Virus record (IMG/VR): IMGVR_UViG_3300013132_000048
Location: 1-64,000 of that record
Reading direction: 5' to 3' (one strand)
DNA length: 64,000 nucleotides
Origin: a virus
Numbering within the stretch: the first letter of the stretch is position 1; each line of letters begins with the position of its first letter. Below, one piece after another: positions 55,133 to 63,838 of the stretch. Position numbers and translations under genes: made by a program. The notes under the pieces were generated by a model, which was not told where the DNA came from, did not search any database, and was given only the letters and a program-made list of their open reading frames with translations.

Positions 55133-56059
55133 ATGTCATTAGGCTTGTGCTGTCAATTCCTTTCTATTGAAAAGAAGCGTACTGGTAATATTGTTTACAA
55201 TAATATTATTGAGGAAAAAACTTTACAATTGGGTGCTTATAATTCTGGAAAGTATTCTACTGAGCGCATTATAAATACCTATCATCATAATGTCGATCAA
55301 CATATCAAACTTGTTCCACTTCTAATAGCGAACGATATTCGTTCATTTCGTCTAACTTCTGGTTTGTTTCCCCTCTGGGAGTTTAGCCATCAAATGATTA
55401 AAGACGATGATTTACTTGTAGACAAGCTTGCAAAACTTGGTAAGCTATTCACAGACAATAATATTCGTGTGACTTGTCATCCAGGTCAATTTACTGTTAT
55501 TTCTAGTGATAGTGCAAATGTTGTTAAGAATAGTATTGCAGAGCTTGAATATCATGCATGGGTCTTTGATGCTATGGGTCTACCCCTTTCAAGTTATGCG
55601 GCTATTAATATTCATGGTGGTAAGGCAGAACGCTCAGATAGTATTGTAAGCGTTTACCGTTCTCTGCCAGATAATATTCGTTTGCGCCTTACCTTGGAAA
55701 ATGATGAGAAGTGCTATAGCGTAAATCAATTACTAGACATTCATGATCGTTGTGGTGTTTCTATTGTCTTTGATAGCCATCATTTTACTTTTAATACTGG
55801 CAACATGTCGTTTGCTCAAGCTTTTGATGATACTCGTTCTACTTGGGGTAATATTAAGCCTTTACAGCATATTAGCAATACAGAGCCCGGTTTTGAGAAT
55901 GCACCGTTTAATCAGAAGCGTGCCCATTCGCAATATATTCACTATATCCCCGATATGCAATTAGAGGCTATTCGAGAAGATTCTATTGATGTTGATGTAG
56001 AAGCAAAACATAAGAATCTTGCCATTCTTGCTATGCGTGAAAGATTTGACATAATTTGA
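55133..56059 (+). CDS. UV DNA damage endonuclease (UVDE/UvsE)
   Basis: A 308-aa TIM-barrel nuclease of the UVDE family. Typical metal-site motifs are seen: FRLTSGLFPLW, VTCHPGQFTVIS, AINIHGGKAE, LRLTLENDEKCYS, and IVFDSHHFTFN, followed by LQHISNTEPG. These enzymes nick DNA 5' to UV photoproducts, starting alternative excision repair. Length fits the family (about 300 aa). Codon use (CGT, CTT) is less AT-biased than in surrounding genes, which may mean acquisition or high expression. Its own promoter may lie in the 59-base gap upstream. Confidence 0.82.
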   Translation: MSLGLCCQFLSIEKKRTGNIVYNNIIEEKTLQLGAYNSGKYSTERIINTYHHNVDQHIKLVPLLIANDIRSFRLTSGLFPLWEFSHQMIKDDDLLVDKLAKLGKLFTDNNIRVTCHPGQFTVISSDSANVVKNSIAELEYHAWVFDAMGLPLSSYAAINIHGGKAERSDSIVSVYRSLPDNIRLRLTLENDEKCYSVNQLLDIHDRCGVSIVFDSHHFTFNTGNMSFAQAFDDTRSTWGNIKPLQHISNTEPGFENAPFNQKRAHSQYIHYIPDMQLEAIREDSIDVDVEAKHKNLAILAMRERFDII

Positions 56060-56098
56060 TTTATATAATCATTTTCTTTTCTTTTATGCTTTCTATAA

Positions 56099-56422
56099 AT
56101 GAAAGCAAGAAGAAAACCTGGTCAAGAAAAACTCGCCAAGGATAAATGCGAAATATGTGGCGGCAAAGAAGCTTTACATATTCATCATATTATTCCTCAA
56201 TGTGATTCTAGAAGTACCAATGACAATAGTAATCTTGCTATAGTTTGTGCTACAGATCATTCCCTAATACACGAGGGAATTATTACAATAATTGGAGTGT
56301 ATAAAACTACTGGTGGTAGAAAACTAATGTGGTTTCGTCATGGGGAAGAGCCACCATTAGAAAAAGAATATTGGCTTATAAAAGAAAATCCATTAGTTAT
56401 TTGTAAAAAACATAATAACTAA
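56099..56422 (+). CDS. Small HNH endonuclease-like protein
   Basis: A 107-aa protein with a compact HNH motif: CEICGGKE, LHIHHIIPQC, NSNLAIVCATDHSLIHEG. It lacks additional DNA-binding domains, though the C-terminal GVYKTTGGRKLMWF segment may contact DNA. Such short HNH proteins in phages act as mobile nicking endonucleases or in packaging; here, between uvdE and a membrane protein gene and far from packaging genes, a mobile element is more likely. No ribosome site is obvious. Confidence 0.7.
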   Translation: MKARRKPGQEKLAKDKCEICGGKEALHIHHIIPQCDSRSTNDNSNLAIVCATDHSLIHEGIITIIGVYKTTGGRKLMWFRHGEEPPLEKEYWLIKENPLVICKKHNN

Positions 56423-56426
56423 TACT

Positions 56427-56933
56427 ATGGATTGGTATATTTGGATTTTATTAATTTTAGAAATTCCATTAGTTTGGTTTTTGTGGACTGCTGCACATGA
56501 ATTATCTCATTTTTTATTTGCAAAATCTTTTACAGAGATATATGATGTAAAATGGTGGTTATATCCACATCGAGATGAAGCAGGAAATTTCTATTTTGCA
56601 AGAGTTCAATGGAATTGGAATGAGGCACCAGAATCTCCGGTTCAACATGCAATGATATATCTTGCACCAAGGATAATGGATATTGTTGCAGCTATAGCTC
56701 TTCCATTTGCTGCTTTACTACCATTATCTTGGATGATTGCATGGATTATATTTTGGGGCGCTGGAATTGTTGATTTTTTTGTTGGTTCATTAGGGATGTC
56801 AGAGCTTTCTGATTTACGAAAAGCTTCCATGTATTTAAATGCAGATCCAAACATATTGAGAGTTTTTGGATTTGTAATAATCGGAATTTCATTATTTCTT
56901 TGTATTCTTTTTATTTGTTTAACCCAGTTTTAA
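56427..56933 (+). CDS. Membrane protein with HExxH, M50/site-2-protease-like
   Basis: A 168-aa protein with about four hydrophobic segments (1-20, 76-100, 105-125, 145-166). The sequence TAAHELSHFLFAK places His24, Glu25 and His28 at the end of the first segment, as in site-2 proteases and related membrane zincins. A periplasmic or cytosolic loop (WWLYPHRDEAGNFYFARVQW) follows. A third ligand of the Asp type may be in RIMDIV. It could cleave membrane-bound host or phage regulators; a non-proteolytic role cannot be excluded. It starts 4 bases after the HNH gene. Confidence 0.6.
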   Translation: MDWYIWILLILEIPLVWFLWTAAHELSHFLFAKSFTEIYDVKWWLYPHRDEAGNFYFARVQWNWNEAPESPVQHAMIYLAPRIMDIVAAIALPFAALLPLSWMIAWIIFWGAGIVDFFVGSLGMSELSDLRKASMYLNADPNILRVFGFVIIGISLFLCILFICLTQF

Positions 56934-56982
56934 TAGCAATAGAAAATCTTTCTTTCTATTTAAAGAATATAAATAAGCTATT

Positions 56983-59088
56983 ATGAAAAAAGAAAAACAA
57001 ATAGAGCAAATTACAGAAGCTGTATTGCAAAATCTTATTGATCTTGCAAGAAAACCAGCAGGATTAAAATTCTTAGAAAGGTCTTCATTTTTATCAGAAC
57101 AAGTTAGACAAAAATTTGATATTGCTTTGCCGACCGATCTAGAAAGATTATCAGATATTTTTAAACGCTCTGAAAAAGAGTTCTACCTAGTAGGTGGTTC
57201 AGTAAGAGATGCATTGCTTGGAAAGGCTCCTAAAGACTTTGACGTAACTACAAATGCTACTCCTGATGAAGTAGAAGAAATATTGGGTGAGTATCCAGAG
57301 TATAAAGTTTTAGAATTAGGAAAAGCATTTGGTATTGTTAAAATAATCACTCCAGAAGGAAATGATTATGAAATTGCTACTTTTAGAACAGACATAGGAA
57401 AAGGTAGAAGACCTGATCGTGTTGAGTTCGCAACAATTGAACAAGATGTGAACCGTCGTGATTTAACAATGAATGCTCTTTTTTATGATATATCAAATAA
57501 AGAAATTGTTGATTATGTTGGCGGTATTAAAGATATAGAAAATAAAATTGTAAAAACCGTAGGCAATGCAAAAGAAAGATTCGATGAAGATAGATTAAGA
57601 ATCTTAAGAGCATTAAGATTTGCCGCTAGATTTGGAACTGAATTAGATAAAGAAGCAGATGAAGCAATAACGCAAGATAATTCTTTAGAAGGAATTTCCG
57701 GAGAAAGAATAAGAGACGAATTTTTAAAAGGAATAAAGTCTTCAATTAGTCCAATCAATTTTTATCAATTGATAGAACGTTATAATTTATGGGATCAGAT
57801 ATTCCCAGGATTAATTGTGTATAAGGAATATCCGGAAACAAAAGATATTCCGGTTGCTTTGGCACTTTTGTTGCAAGATAATGAATCAAAAGCTGTAGCT
57901 GTCAAATTGAATAGAGCAAAATATACTGGAGATGAAGTAAAACAAATTCAATTCTTACTTGATTTTAAGACCATTTCTCCAGAAACAGCATTTAAATTAA
58001 AAAAACTTTATAAAGTAAGCGGATTAAATAAATCTTTATTGCGAAATTTTGCTGAATCTATTGGAATTCCTAATAAAATAGTTGGAGCATTTATTCAATA
58101 TGAGCCATCAGTTTCTAGCGATCAATTTCCAGAATTAAGCGGAAAAGAACTTGGACTTGCAATCGCTAACCGTGAAAAAGAAAAATTTAAAGAGATTTTA
58201 TCCGAAAGTAAAACCAATCTTACAAAAGTATTAGAAAATCTTTTTATTGAAAATAACGACGTTATTGATGAAATGGCAATCAAGCAGTTTAAGACTGTTG
58301 GTGATTGGAACCGTCGTTCTTCATTTGGTGATATAGATAGAAAACTATTAACTTCGCCACGAGGCGTAGAAAAGATTAAACGTCAATGGGAAAAAACTCC
58401 ATTTGATTTTGATATGTATCTTGTAAATGATCGTAGAGTAAATAAATCTAGATTCAGAGAAGTTGGATTAGTTAATATGAGTTTCGTAAGAGATGAAATG
58501 AAATTAACGGCTGAAGAAATTCCAGATCCAGATGAAAATACAATAACAATTATATATACCAGTAATACTGGTGCTGAACGTTACATGGCTTCGGGATGGA
58601 TATTGGCACATCGTTTAGGTCATGCTCTTGCAAGAGGCAAAGGAATTACAGCAGAAAAATGGCAAGAATTTATAAAAAGTTTACGTAATCGTGTGGCTTC
58701 TATTTTAAAACAAGTTTATGGAATTGATGTTTATAATAAAACATACGATTTTCAAGGAAACGCTGATAAAGATAAGATATTAAAATATGTTGCACAGCAA
58801 CTTGGTACAATGAAAAGTGCTCGTGATAATAAAATGCGTAGCTGGTATGAATTTGCTTATGAGTTATTAGCCCAATATCTTTTAACTGGAAAGATTAAAT
58901 TTAACGAATTGCGTCAGAAAATTGTTACGGGGATTGCAGGATGGAGTCGGAAACAAACTCGTTATAGCAAAGATGAAGAAGCTCGTAACATAAGCAATGC
59001 AGAGGATTTAGAGATCATGGCATCAGAAATAGAGGTTGATTTAGAATTAATACTTGGTTCTGCTATTGGTAAAGTTTTTGTAATGTGA
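56983..59088 (+). CDS. CCA-adding enzyme (class II) fused to a C-terminal HxxxH domain
   Basis: A 701-aa protein. Residues about 45-300 are a class II tRNA nucleotidyltransferase: YLVGGSVRDALLGKAPKDFD with the DFD metal motif, RRPDRVEF, DVNRRDLTMNAL and EDRLRILRALRFAARFG. This would add or repair the tRNA 3' CCA end. From about 420 onward a separate domain contains WILAHRLGHALARG (His543 and His547, HxxxH with Arg in place of Glu), then a helical region. Class II enzymes are usually near 400 aa, so about 300 residues are extra. It ends exactly where a convergent polymerase gene begins. The role of the added domain is unknown. Confidence 0.75.
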   Translation: MKKEKQIEQITEAVLQNLIDLARKPAGLKFLERSSFLSEQVRQKFDIALPTDLERLSDIFKRSEKEFYLVGGSVRDALLGKAPKDFDVTTNATPDEVEEILGEYPEYKVLELGKAFGIVKIITPEGNDYEIATFRTDIGKGRRPDRVEFATIEQDVNRRDLTMNALFYDISNKEIVDYVGGIKDIENKIVKTVGNAKERFDEDRLRILRALRFAARFGTELDKEADEAITQDNSLEGISGERIRDEFLKGIKSSISPINFYQLIERYNLWDQIFPGLIVYKEYPETKDIPVALALLLQDNESKAVAVKLNRAKYTGDEVKQIQFLLDFKTISPETAFKLKKLYKVSGLNKSLLRNFAESIGIPNKIVGAFIQYEPSVSSDQFPELSGKELGLAIANREKEKFKEILSESKTNLTKVLENLFIENNDVIDEMAIKQFKTVGDWNRRSSFGDIDRKLLTSPRGVEKIKRQWEKTPFDFDMYLVNDRRVNKSRFREVGLVNMSFVRDEMKLTAEEIPDPDENTITIIYTSNTGAERYMASGWILAHRLGHALARGKGITAEKWQEFIKSLRNRVASILKQVYGIDVYNKTYDFQGNADKDKILKYVAQQLGTMKSARDNKMRSWYEFAYELLAQYLLTGKIKFNELRQKIVTGIAGWSRKQTRYSKDEEARNISNAEDLEIMASEIEVDLELILGSAIGKVFVM

Positions 59089-60333
59089 TTATTTTATTTT
59101 TTCTTCTTTAAGGAAGAAATTTATATCCTCAAATCCTTTGATCTTAGTTGATCCTAATTTACATAATTTTGGAATCGCATCATAAGCATCTTGATGAACA
59201 TCAAGAATAAGAGCATCATGCAAAACAAACATAGGTACAATGATATCTTGTAGCTGTGCCGAATAAATCTTTTTTATAATCTTTGTAAAACCTTGCAATG
59301 CAACATCTACTGCGGTTGATTGAATATAATAATTCAACAAGACATATGGTTTTACATCAGGGCATGTAATGTATCTACCATAATAATTCTGTATATGCTT
59401 ATTTCCAGAATTTATAAATTGTTCTTTTAAGAAAGTTCTTGTTTTTTCGATTCCAAAATAATCTTGGATCGAAGAAATGAATTCTTCTGGATCTGATATC
59501 TTTTTTTCTAATTGCCTATAAAGTGTTTCTTCATTAGCTCCATAAAGCTGAGATATCAGGGCTATTTTTACTGTATTTCTATCTAGGTTTTCTAGACCCA
59601 TCTCTTCTTTAAATTTTGCATAGATATCTTGTGGCAAACCTTTTGCCCTATCTAAATTAGATATTGCCATTAAAACTCTTGGTTCTAATGAAGAAAAATC
59701 TAAATAAACTATTTTACCTTCTGTTCCAAATCTAGATTCTAAAACATCCCTATAATCTTTTTTTAATAAAAGAATATTAGGACCAGATAAAATCGATAGT
59801 CTGCCGGTAATGGTATCTAATGTAGAATATTGTGGTGATTTGCCATAGCCCTCATTTGGTAGAAATGATTTAATCAATTCTTTTTGTCCAGGGGAAGCTA
59901 TTTCTAAATATTTAAAACAATTATTTGCATTTATTCTTGCTTGTTTTAATTTCTTGAATAAGAACTCATACTCTTCATGAGTTTTAAGATATTTTAAATC
60001 TTTACTTTCAATTTGATTAATAATGTTTGAAACAAATGCTTTCGTTGTTTCTAAAAATTCATCTTTTGGAATTATTTGTTTCCAGGGTACAGAATTAATA
60101 TTTAATTTTTCGTTTAATAATGCTCTATAGACATTAATCCATTTATCTTTTGGAAAAGATGCTATTTCTATTCCAATTAATTTGACTAATAGTTTTAATT
60201 GTTCATTATCAATATACAACATGTCTTCTATGGAACTTGGAGATGTATTAGATAATAATCTTTGTTGATCGATAAAGATATTGGATGCTTTTGTGCCAAA
60301 TATATTTTTATCAAAGTAATATGAATATGCCAT
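59089..60333 (-). CDS. Family A DNA polymerase, polymerase domain only
   Basis: A 414-aa protein with motifs in order: TGRLSILSGPN (about 176-186), motif A YLDFSSLEPRV with Asp212, motif B RNTVKIALISQLYGA with Arg252, Lys256 and Tyr264, NYYIQSTAVDVA, and motif C VLHDALIL with Asp373. Motif C has Ala where most family A enzymes have Glu (HDE). No 3'-5' exonuclease or 5' nuclease domain is present; a FEN-type nuclease is encoded at 38967. It is the last gene of a minus-strand unit otherwise made of tail genes and meets the CCA-enzyme gene end to end with no gap. Confidence 0.8.
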   Translation of the reverse strand: MAYSYYFDKNIFGTKASNIFIDQQRLLSNTSPSSIEDMLYIDNEQLKLLVKLIGIEIASFPKDKWINVYRALLNEKLNINSVPWKQIIPKDEFLETTKAFVSNIINQIESKDLKYLKTHEEYEFLFKKLKQARINANNCFKYLEIASPGQKELIKSFLPNEGYGKSPQYSTLDTITGRLSILSGPNILLLKKDYRDVLESRFGTEGKIVYLDFSSLEPRVLMAISNLDRAKGLPQDIYAKFKEEMGLENLDRNTVKIALISQLYGANEETLYRQLEKKISDPEEFISSIQDYFGIEKTRTFLKEQFINSGNKHIQNYYGRYITCPDVKPYVLLNYYIQSTAVDVALQGFTKIIKKIYSAQLQDIIVPMFVLHDALILDVHQDAYDAIPKLCKLGSTKIKGFEDINFFLKEEKIK

Positions 60334-60378
60334 GTTGTCTTATGATGACAAATGACTAAATGAATTTAAACACAAGGA

Positions 60379-63300
60379 TCATTCAGTAGGTGGTGTTGCA
60401 CTTGCTCCAGTACCATTTTGTTGTTCCAACGCTCTTTCAACAACTGTAATTTGATTTCTAATATTTGCCGTGGTGTTATAATATTGACCATAAGCATCAA
60501 ATGGAGCAAATTTAATATCTGTTGTAAAATTACCTGGAGATATCTTATGTGTTAATCCTGTAACTCCATAGATATTATCTAAACTTGTTCCCGTTTGAAA
60601 ATCAATAAAAAACTGTTGTGCATATTGAATAAGTGGGCAACCAAGTGTTGTTAAATTTAATTCAGCCGGGATTACTTGCATTGGCAATCCTCCTGGTTGT
60701 TCACCGTTTGGTTGTAATTGTGTATTCCTAGGTGATCTTAACATATTTACTGTAGATAATTGTGAATTTTGCATGGAAGACAAATTAGCTTGTTTTACAG
60801 CCGTTCCTTGAATGCCATATATGATATATGGTACAGTTTGATATAAGAAATTTTTCAATGCTCTAGAACCCCCTGCAACACGAATTAAATTTTGTTCACT
60901 TAATAACGCATCGATACTGGTATTGTTCACTGTACCAGTAGGAGATATTATTTCTAATAAGCCAAGATCTAATGCTCTTTGCAAATTTGCTCTAGCATCA
61001 GCTTCTTGATTTGCCTCTACGGGAGATGAATTATTTTCATCTGGTGCAGTTGTGTTATTTGATCTTCCAAGAGCTGCAATTTCATTGTCTCTAGTTGCAC
61101 GAAGTATTTGACCCTGAGACTCATAACAATTTGCTACACGATCATATACATGTAATCTTAATATGCTTTTAGCAGTAGATTCATCTATTTCATCCCCGTC
61201 TCTTGTACCAATTCTTTGCGGAATGCATTCAACATATATTTCTATTTGAGGCATTTGAAATGTTCCATCAGGTGTAACATTAGAAAGAATTGATTCCATT
61301 CTACCTTGCAATGCAGGAACCTCATATCTAGACTCTGTTCTTCTTACGCCATCTTCAATGTTTTCTCTATAAAATGATCCCTCGCTATCCCATAATCCGT
61401 ATGATGGTGCCGCTGGATCATCAATAATAGTTGATTGCAAAAAGGTAAAAAATTCTCTAATATTCATAGCTACAGAATTACTAGCTGCCTCTAGTCTGTT
61501 TCTTGCTAATTCTTGTGAAAAGAAGTCTAAATCTACTCTAAAACTAGCAACATTTATTTTTCTTGCATATCCTGCTTTAGAGTTAAAAGGATAAAAAAGC
61601 ATTTGTACTTCGTCATATTTTTTAGTATTTGCTAATGGTTGACCTACGAAATGCAGTAATAGAGTAGCCAAGCTAACTGTTCCCTGTACGGGATCTGTTT
61701 GATAACGATTCCTGTATTGTGTAAGTCTGGTTGAATTTCTTGGTCCTCCAAGTACTCTTCCATCAACACTGGCTGCTCTTGTTCCACCAGCAGGATTTTG
61801 ATCATTTTCACTGTCAGGTCTTAGAAATGCATCAGGTGTATTAATTGACATTTTTCTTATTTTTTCTTCAATGCCCTCTATTATAGTAGTTCTTATTTCC
61901 TCTATAATTGTATTTCCATCGGTTCTTTCTTCCCTATTTGTTGCTGATATATTATTGTAGAAATTTTCCAAAGCATCTCTTAGCTCTCTAGTTGCTGAAT
62001 TTACGTTATTATCGTTTAAACGTCTATGTAAATCTCTATATTCTCTTGTTAATTCTGATGTCATTCGAAAATTAGAAGTTGCTGTCATTGCTGCATCTAA
62101 AGCTTGAATTCCACGTATTTCTCTTGTACTAGTCCCAGAAGTCTCAGAGCCAAAAACACGATCTCTTAAACGCGCTATATTTGCTTGCAAATCTCTTAAT
62201 TGTCTAATGCTATTATTAACACTATCAGCAGTGATACCTGAATCTATTAATTCTGTGCTTAAATCCGAACCACCACGCATAGCAAGTTCTAAATTTATAT
62301 CTACATTTCCACCTTCGGTAAAGCTAAAAGAAGAATTAATTATTCCATATCTTTCTTTTACTCGCATACCGTTGATTAAATCTCCATAAGGATTATTTGG
62401 AGCAACATTTGTGACTAAAAAATTTTCTGGATGAATCCATCCATATTCTATTTCTATTTCATTTGCACTATATAAATCTGCTTTAACGAAATCAGCAATA
62501 TCATTTAATCTAGAACGATCATGAAGAACCATAGCTAATTTGGCAGTTTTAAAACTGGCTAATCCAGTACTAGGTCTAACTTCTATTGTTAGATCTTTAA
62601 TTGTTAAAAATGGTCTAAATTTATCTAATACTGGATTTGCTCTTAATTGTGGATCGTCTATTTCATCTGCATTAACTAATGTTTGTGGGGATGTAAAAAT
62701 TTCCATTCCCGCAATTGTATATTGTTCTGATTGAGGAAATTGCGAGGCTAAAGAACCAGTGATTGTGTTAGCTGACAGCATTTGATAAGTTGGAGTTCCG
62801 TTAGCTACAGATTGAGCGCCTAATAAAAATTTAATCAAACTTAATCCTTGAACTCTATTAGTAGTAGTGTCAATAACAGGTCTTGGAAGAAAGAATTTTA
62901 TTTCTGCATATGGTAGGGCTCGTGAAAATTCTATATTAGAAATACCGTTCATAAAAACACATACAGCATTTGTATTTCTAACTGTTGGAGAGATTCTGGT
63001 AGAATTTGAAAGTATTACTGATAGTCCAGGATTATCTTTTGTTGGATTAGATAAATTTTGATTTATTATATCAGATTCTAAAATCGCTCTATCTCCTTCA
63101 AAATTAGAAGGACCAACAATCGCAGCATATGTTTCTTCCACCATAGATTCTAAAACATTTAAAAATGAATTTGGATCAGTGCTTGGTCCATAATATATTT
63201 CTAAATAATTTTTAATTGCATTTTTTTGCTCTTCGGTTGCATCAGTTGTAAATGAATTAATTGTAGAAATCAATTCATATGTCAAAGGACATCCTGATGT

Positions 63301-63510
63301 TGTATCAATAAGTTGATTTAAAATAGTAGAAATAATAGAATCTACTGTTTCTGGTGTGTCACCTGACGTTGAAGTAGAATCACCAGATATTGCCGCTTGA
63401 GTTCGTTCTTCACGAATTGAAGTAGCTATTAAATCTCGAATAGAACTTAATCCAAAATATTTGGATAGTTCATTTACAGCTCTATTCATTTTTCTAGTTC
63501 TAATTGTCAT
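60379..63510 (-). CDS. Large putative baseplate/tail hub protein
   Basis: A 1043-aa protein on the minus strand. The centre has AKLAMVLHDRSRLNDIADFV followed by a DLYSANEIEIEYGWIHPEN segment (about 335-375), which I associate with large phage virion proteins. Helical stretches (IRQLRDLQANIARLRDRVFG) and Asn/Thr-rich parts follow. No catalytic motif is visible. It is 9 bases from the LysM/gp53-like gene and therefore probably acts in the baseplate hub region. An extracellular-type enzyme is not supported. Confidence 0.55.
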   Translation of the reverse strand: MTIRTRKMNRAVNELSKYFGLSSIRDLIATSIREERTQAAISGDSTSTSGDTPETVDSIISTILNQLIDTTSGCPLTYELISTINSFTTDATEEQKNAIKNYLEIYYGPSTDPNSFLNVLESMVEETYAAIVGPSNFEGDRAILESDIINQNLSNPTKDNPGLSVILSNSTRISPTVRNTNAVCVFMNGISNIEFSRALPYAEIKFFLPRPVIDTTTNRVQGLSLIKFLLGAQSVANGTPTYQMLSANTITGSLASQFPQSEQYTIAGMEIFTSPQTLVNADEIDDPQLRANPVLDKFRPFLTIKDLTIEVRPSTGLASFKTAKLAMVLHDRSRLNDIADFVKADLYSANEIEIEYGWIHPENFLVTNVAPNNPYGDLINGMRVKERYGIINSSFSFTEGGNVDINLELAMRGGSDLSTELIDSGITADSVNNSIRQLRDLQANIARLRDRVFGSETSGTSTREIRGIQALDAAMTATSNFRMTSELTREYRDLHRRLNDNNVNSATRELRDALENFYNNISATNREERTDGNTIIEEIRTTIIEGIEEKIRKMSINTPDAFLRPDSENDQNPAGGTRAASVDGRVLGGPRNSTRLTQYRNRYQTDPVQGTVSLATLLLHFVGQPLANTKKYDEVQMLFYPFNSKAGYARKINVASFRVDLDFFSQELARNRLEAASNSVAMNIREFFTFLQSTIIDDPAAPSYGLWDSEGSFYRENIEDGVRRTESRYEVPALQGRMESILSNVTPDGTFQMPQIEIYVECIPQRIGTRDGDEIDESTAKSILRLHVYDRVANCYESQGQILRATRDNEIAALGRSNNTTAPDENNSSPVEANQEADARANLQRALDLGLLEIISPTGTVNNTSIDALLSEQNLIRVAGGSRALKNFLYQTVPYIIYGIQGTAVKQANLSSMQNSQLSTVNMLRSPRNTQLQPNGEQPGGLPMQVIPAELNLTTLGCPLIQYAQQFFIDFQTGTSLDNIYGVTGLTHKISPGNFTTDIKFAPFDAYGQYYNTTANIRNQITVVERALEQQNGTGASATPPTE

Positions 63511-63519
63511 ATGAAAATA

Positions 63520-63813
63520 TCAACCAATAAATTTAACAACATCTTCTAATTTTGGAATTACAATAAAAGTACCAGGAGGAATTTGCAATCCCCAGCCGAT
63601 TCCAGATGCAGCAGCTAAAACCCACCACAATTTACCATCACCATATTCTTCTCCAGCAAGAATATCTAATCTCACATTTTCTTCACAAAGATAAGTTTTC
63701 TTTCTGATATTACCATTTGTAATATTATTTCTAATGGCTAAAATTGCTTGAGATGTACCATATTTTTCACCAAATTTTATTACCGTTGTACGGGCATATC
63801 TTTGAACTGTCAT
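63520..63813 (-). CDS. LysM-like baseplate protein (gp53 / tail protein X type)
   Basis: A 97-aa protein whose C-terminal half fits a LysM fold: NVRLDILAGEEYGDGKLWWV and a PPGTFIVIP strand. Small LysM proteins of this kind form part of the baseplate in T4 (gp53) and P2 (gpX). It is preceded on the minus strand by a partial gene and followed by the large hub-like gene. The domain is short, so gp53-like is a fold-level call. Confidence 0.7.
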   Translation of the reverse strand: MTVQRYARTTVIKFGEKYGTSQAILAIRNNITNGNIRKKTYLCEENVRLDILAGEEYGDGKLWWVLAAASGIGWGLQIPPGTFIVIPKLEDVVKFIG

Positions 63814-63838
63814 TTATTAGATACCTTTATTTTTTTAA

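Noticed and set aside
56968-56975. TATAAATA octamer before the CCA-enzyme gene as a T4-type late promoter
   Set aside because: It lies only 7 bases before the ATG, leaving no usable leader, and such octamers are expected by chance in DNA this AT-rich.
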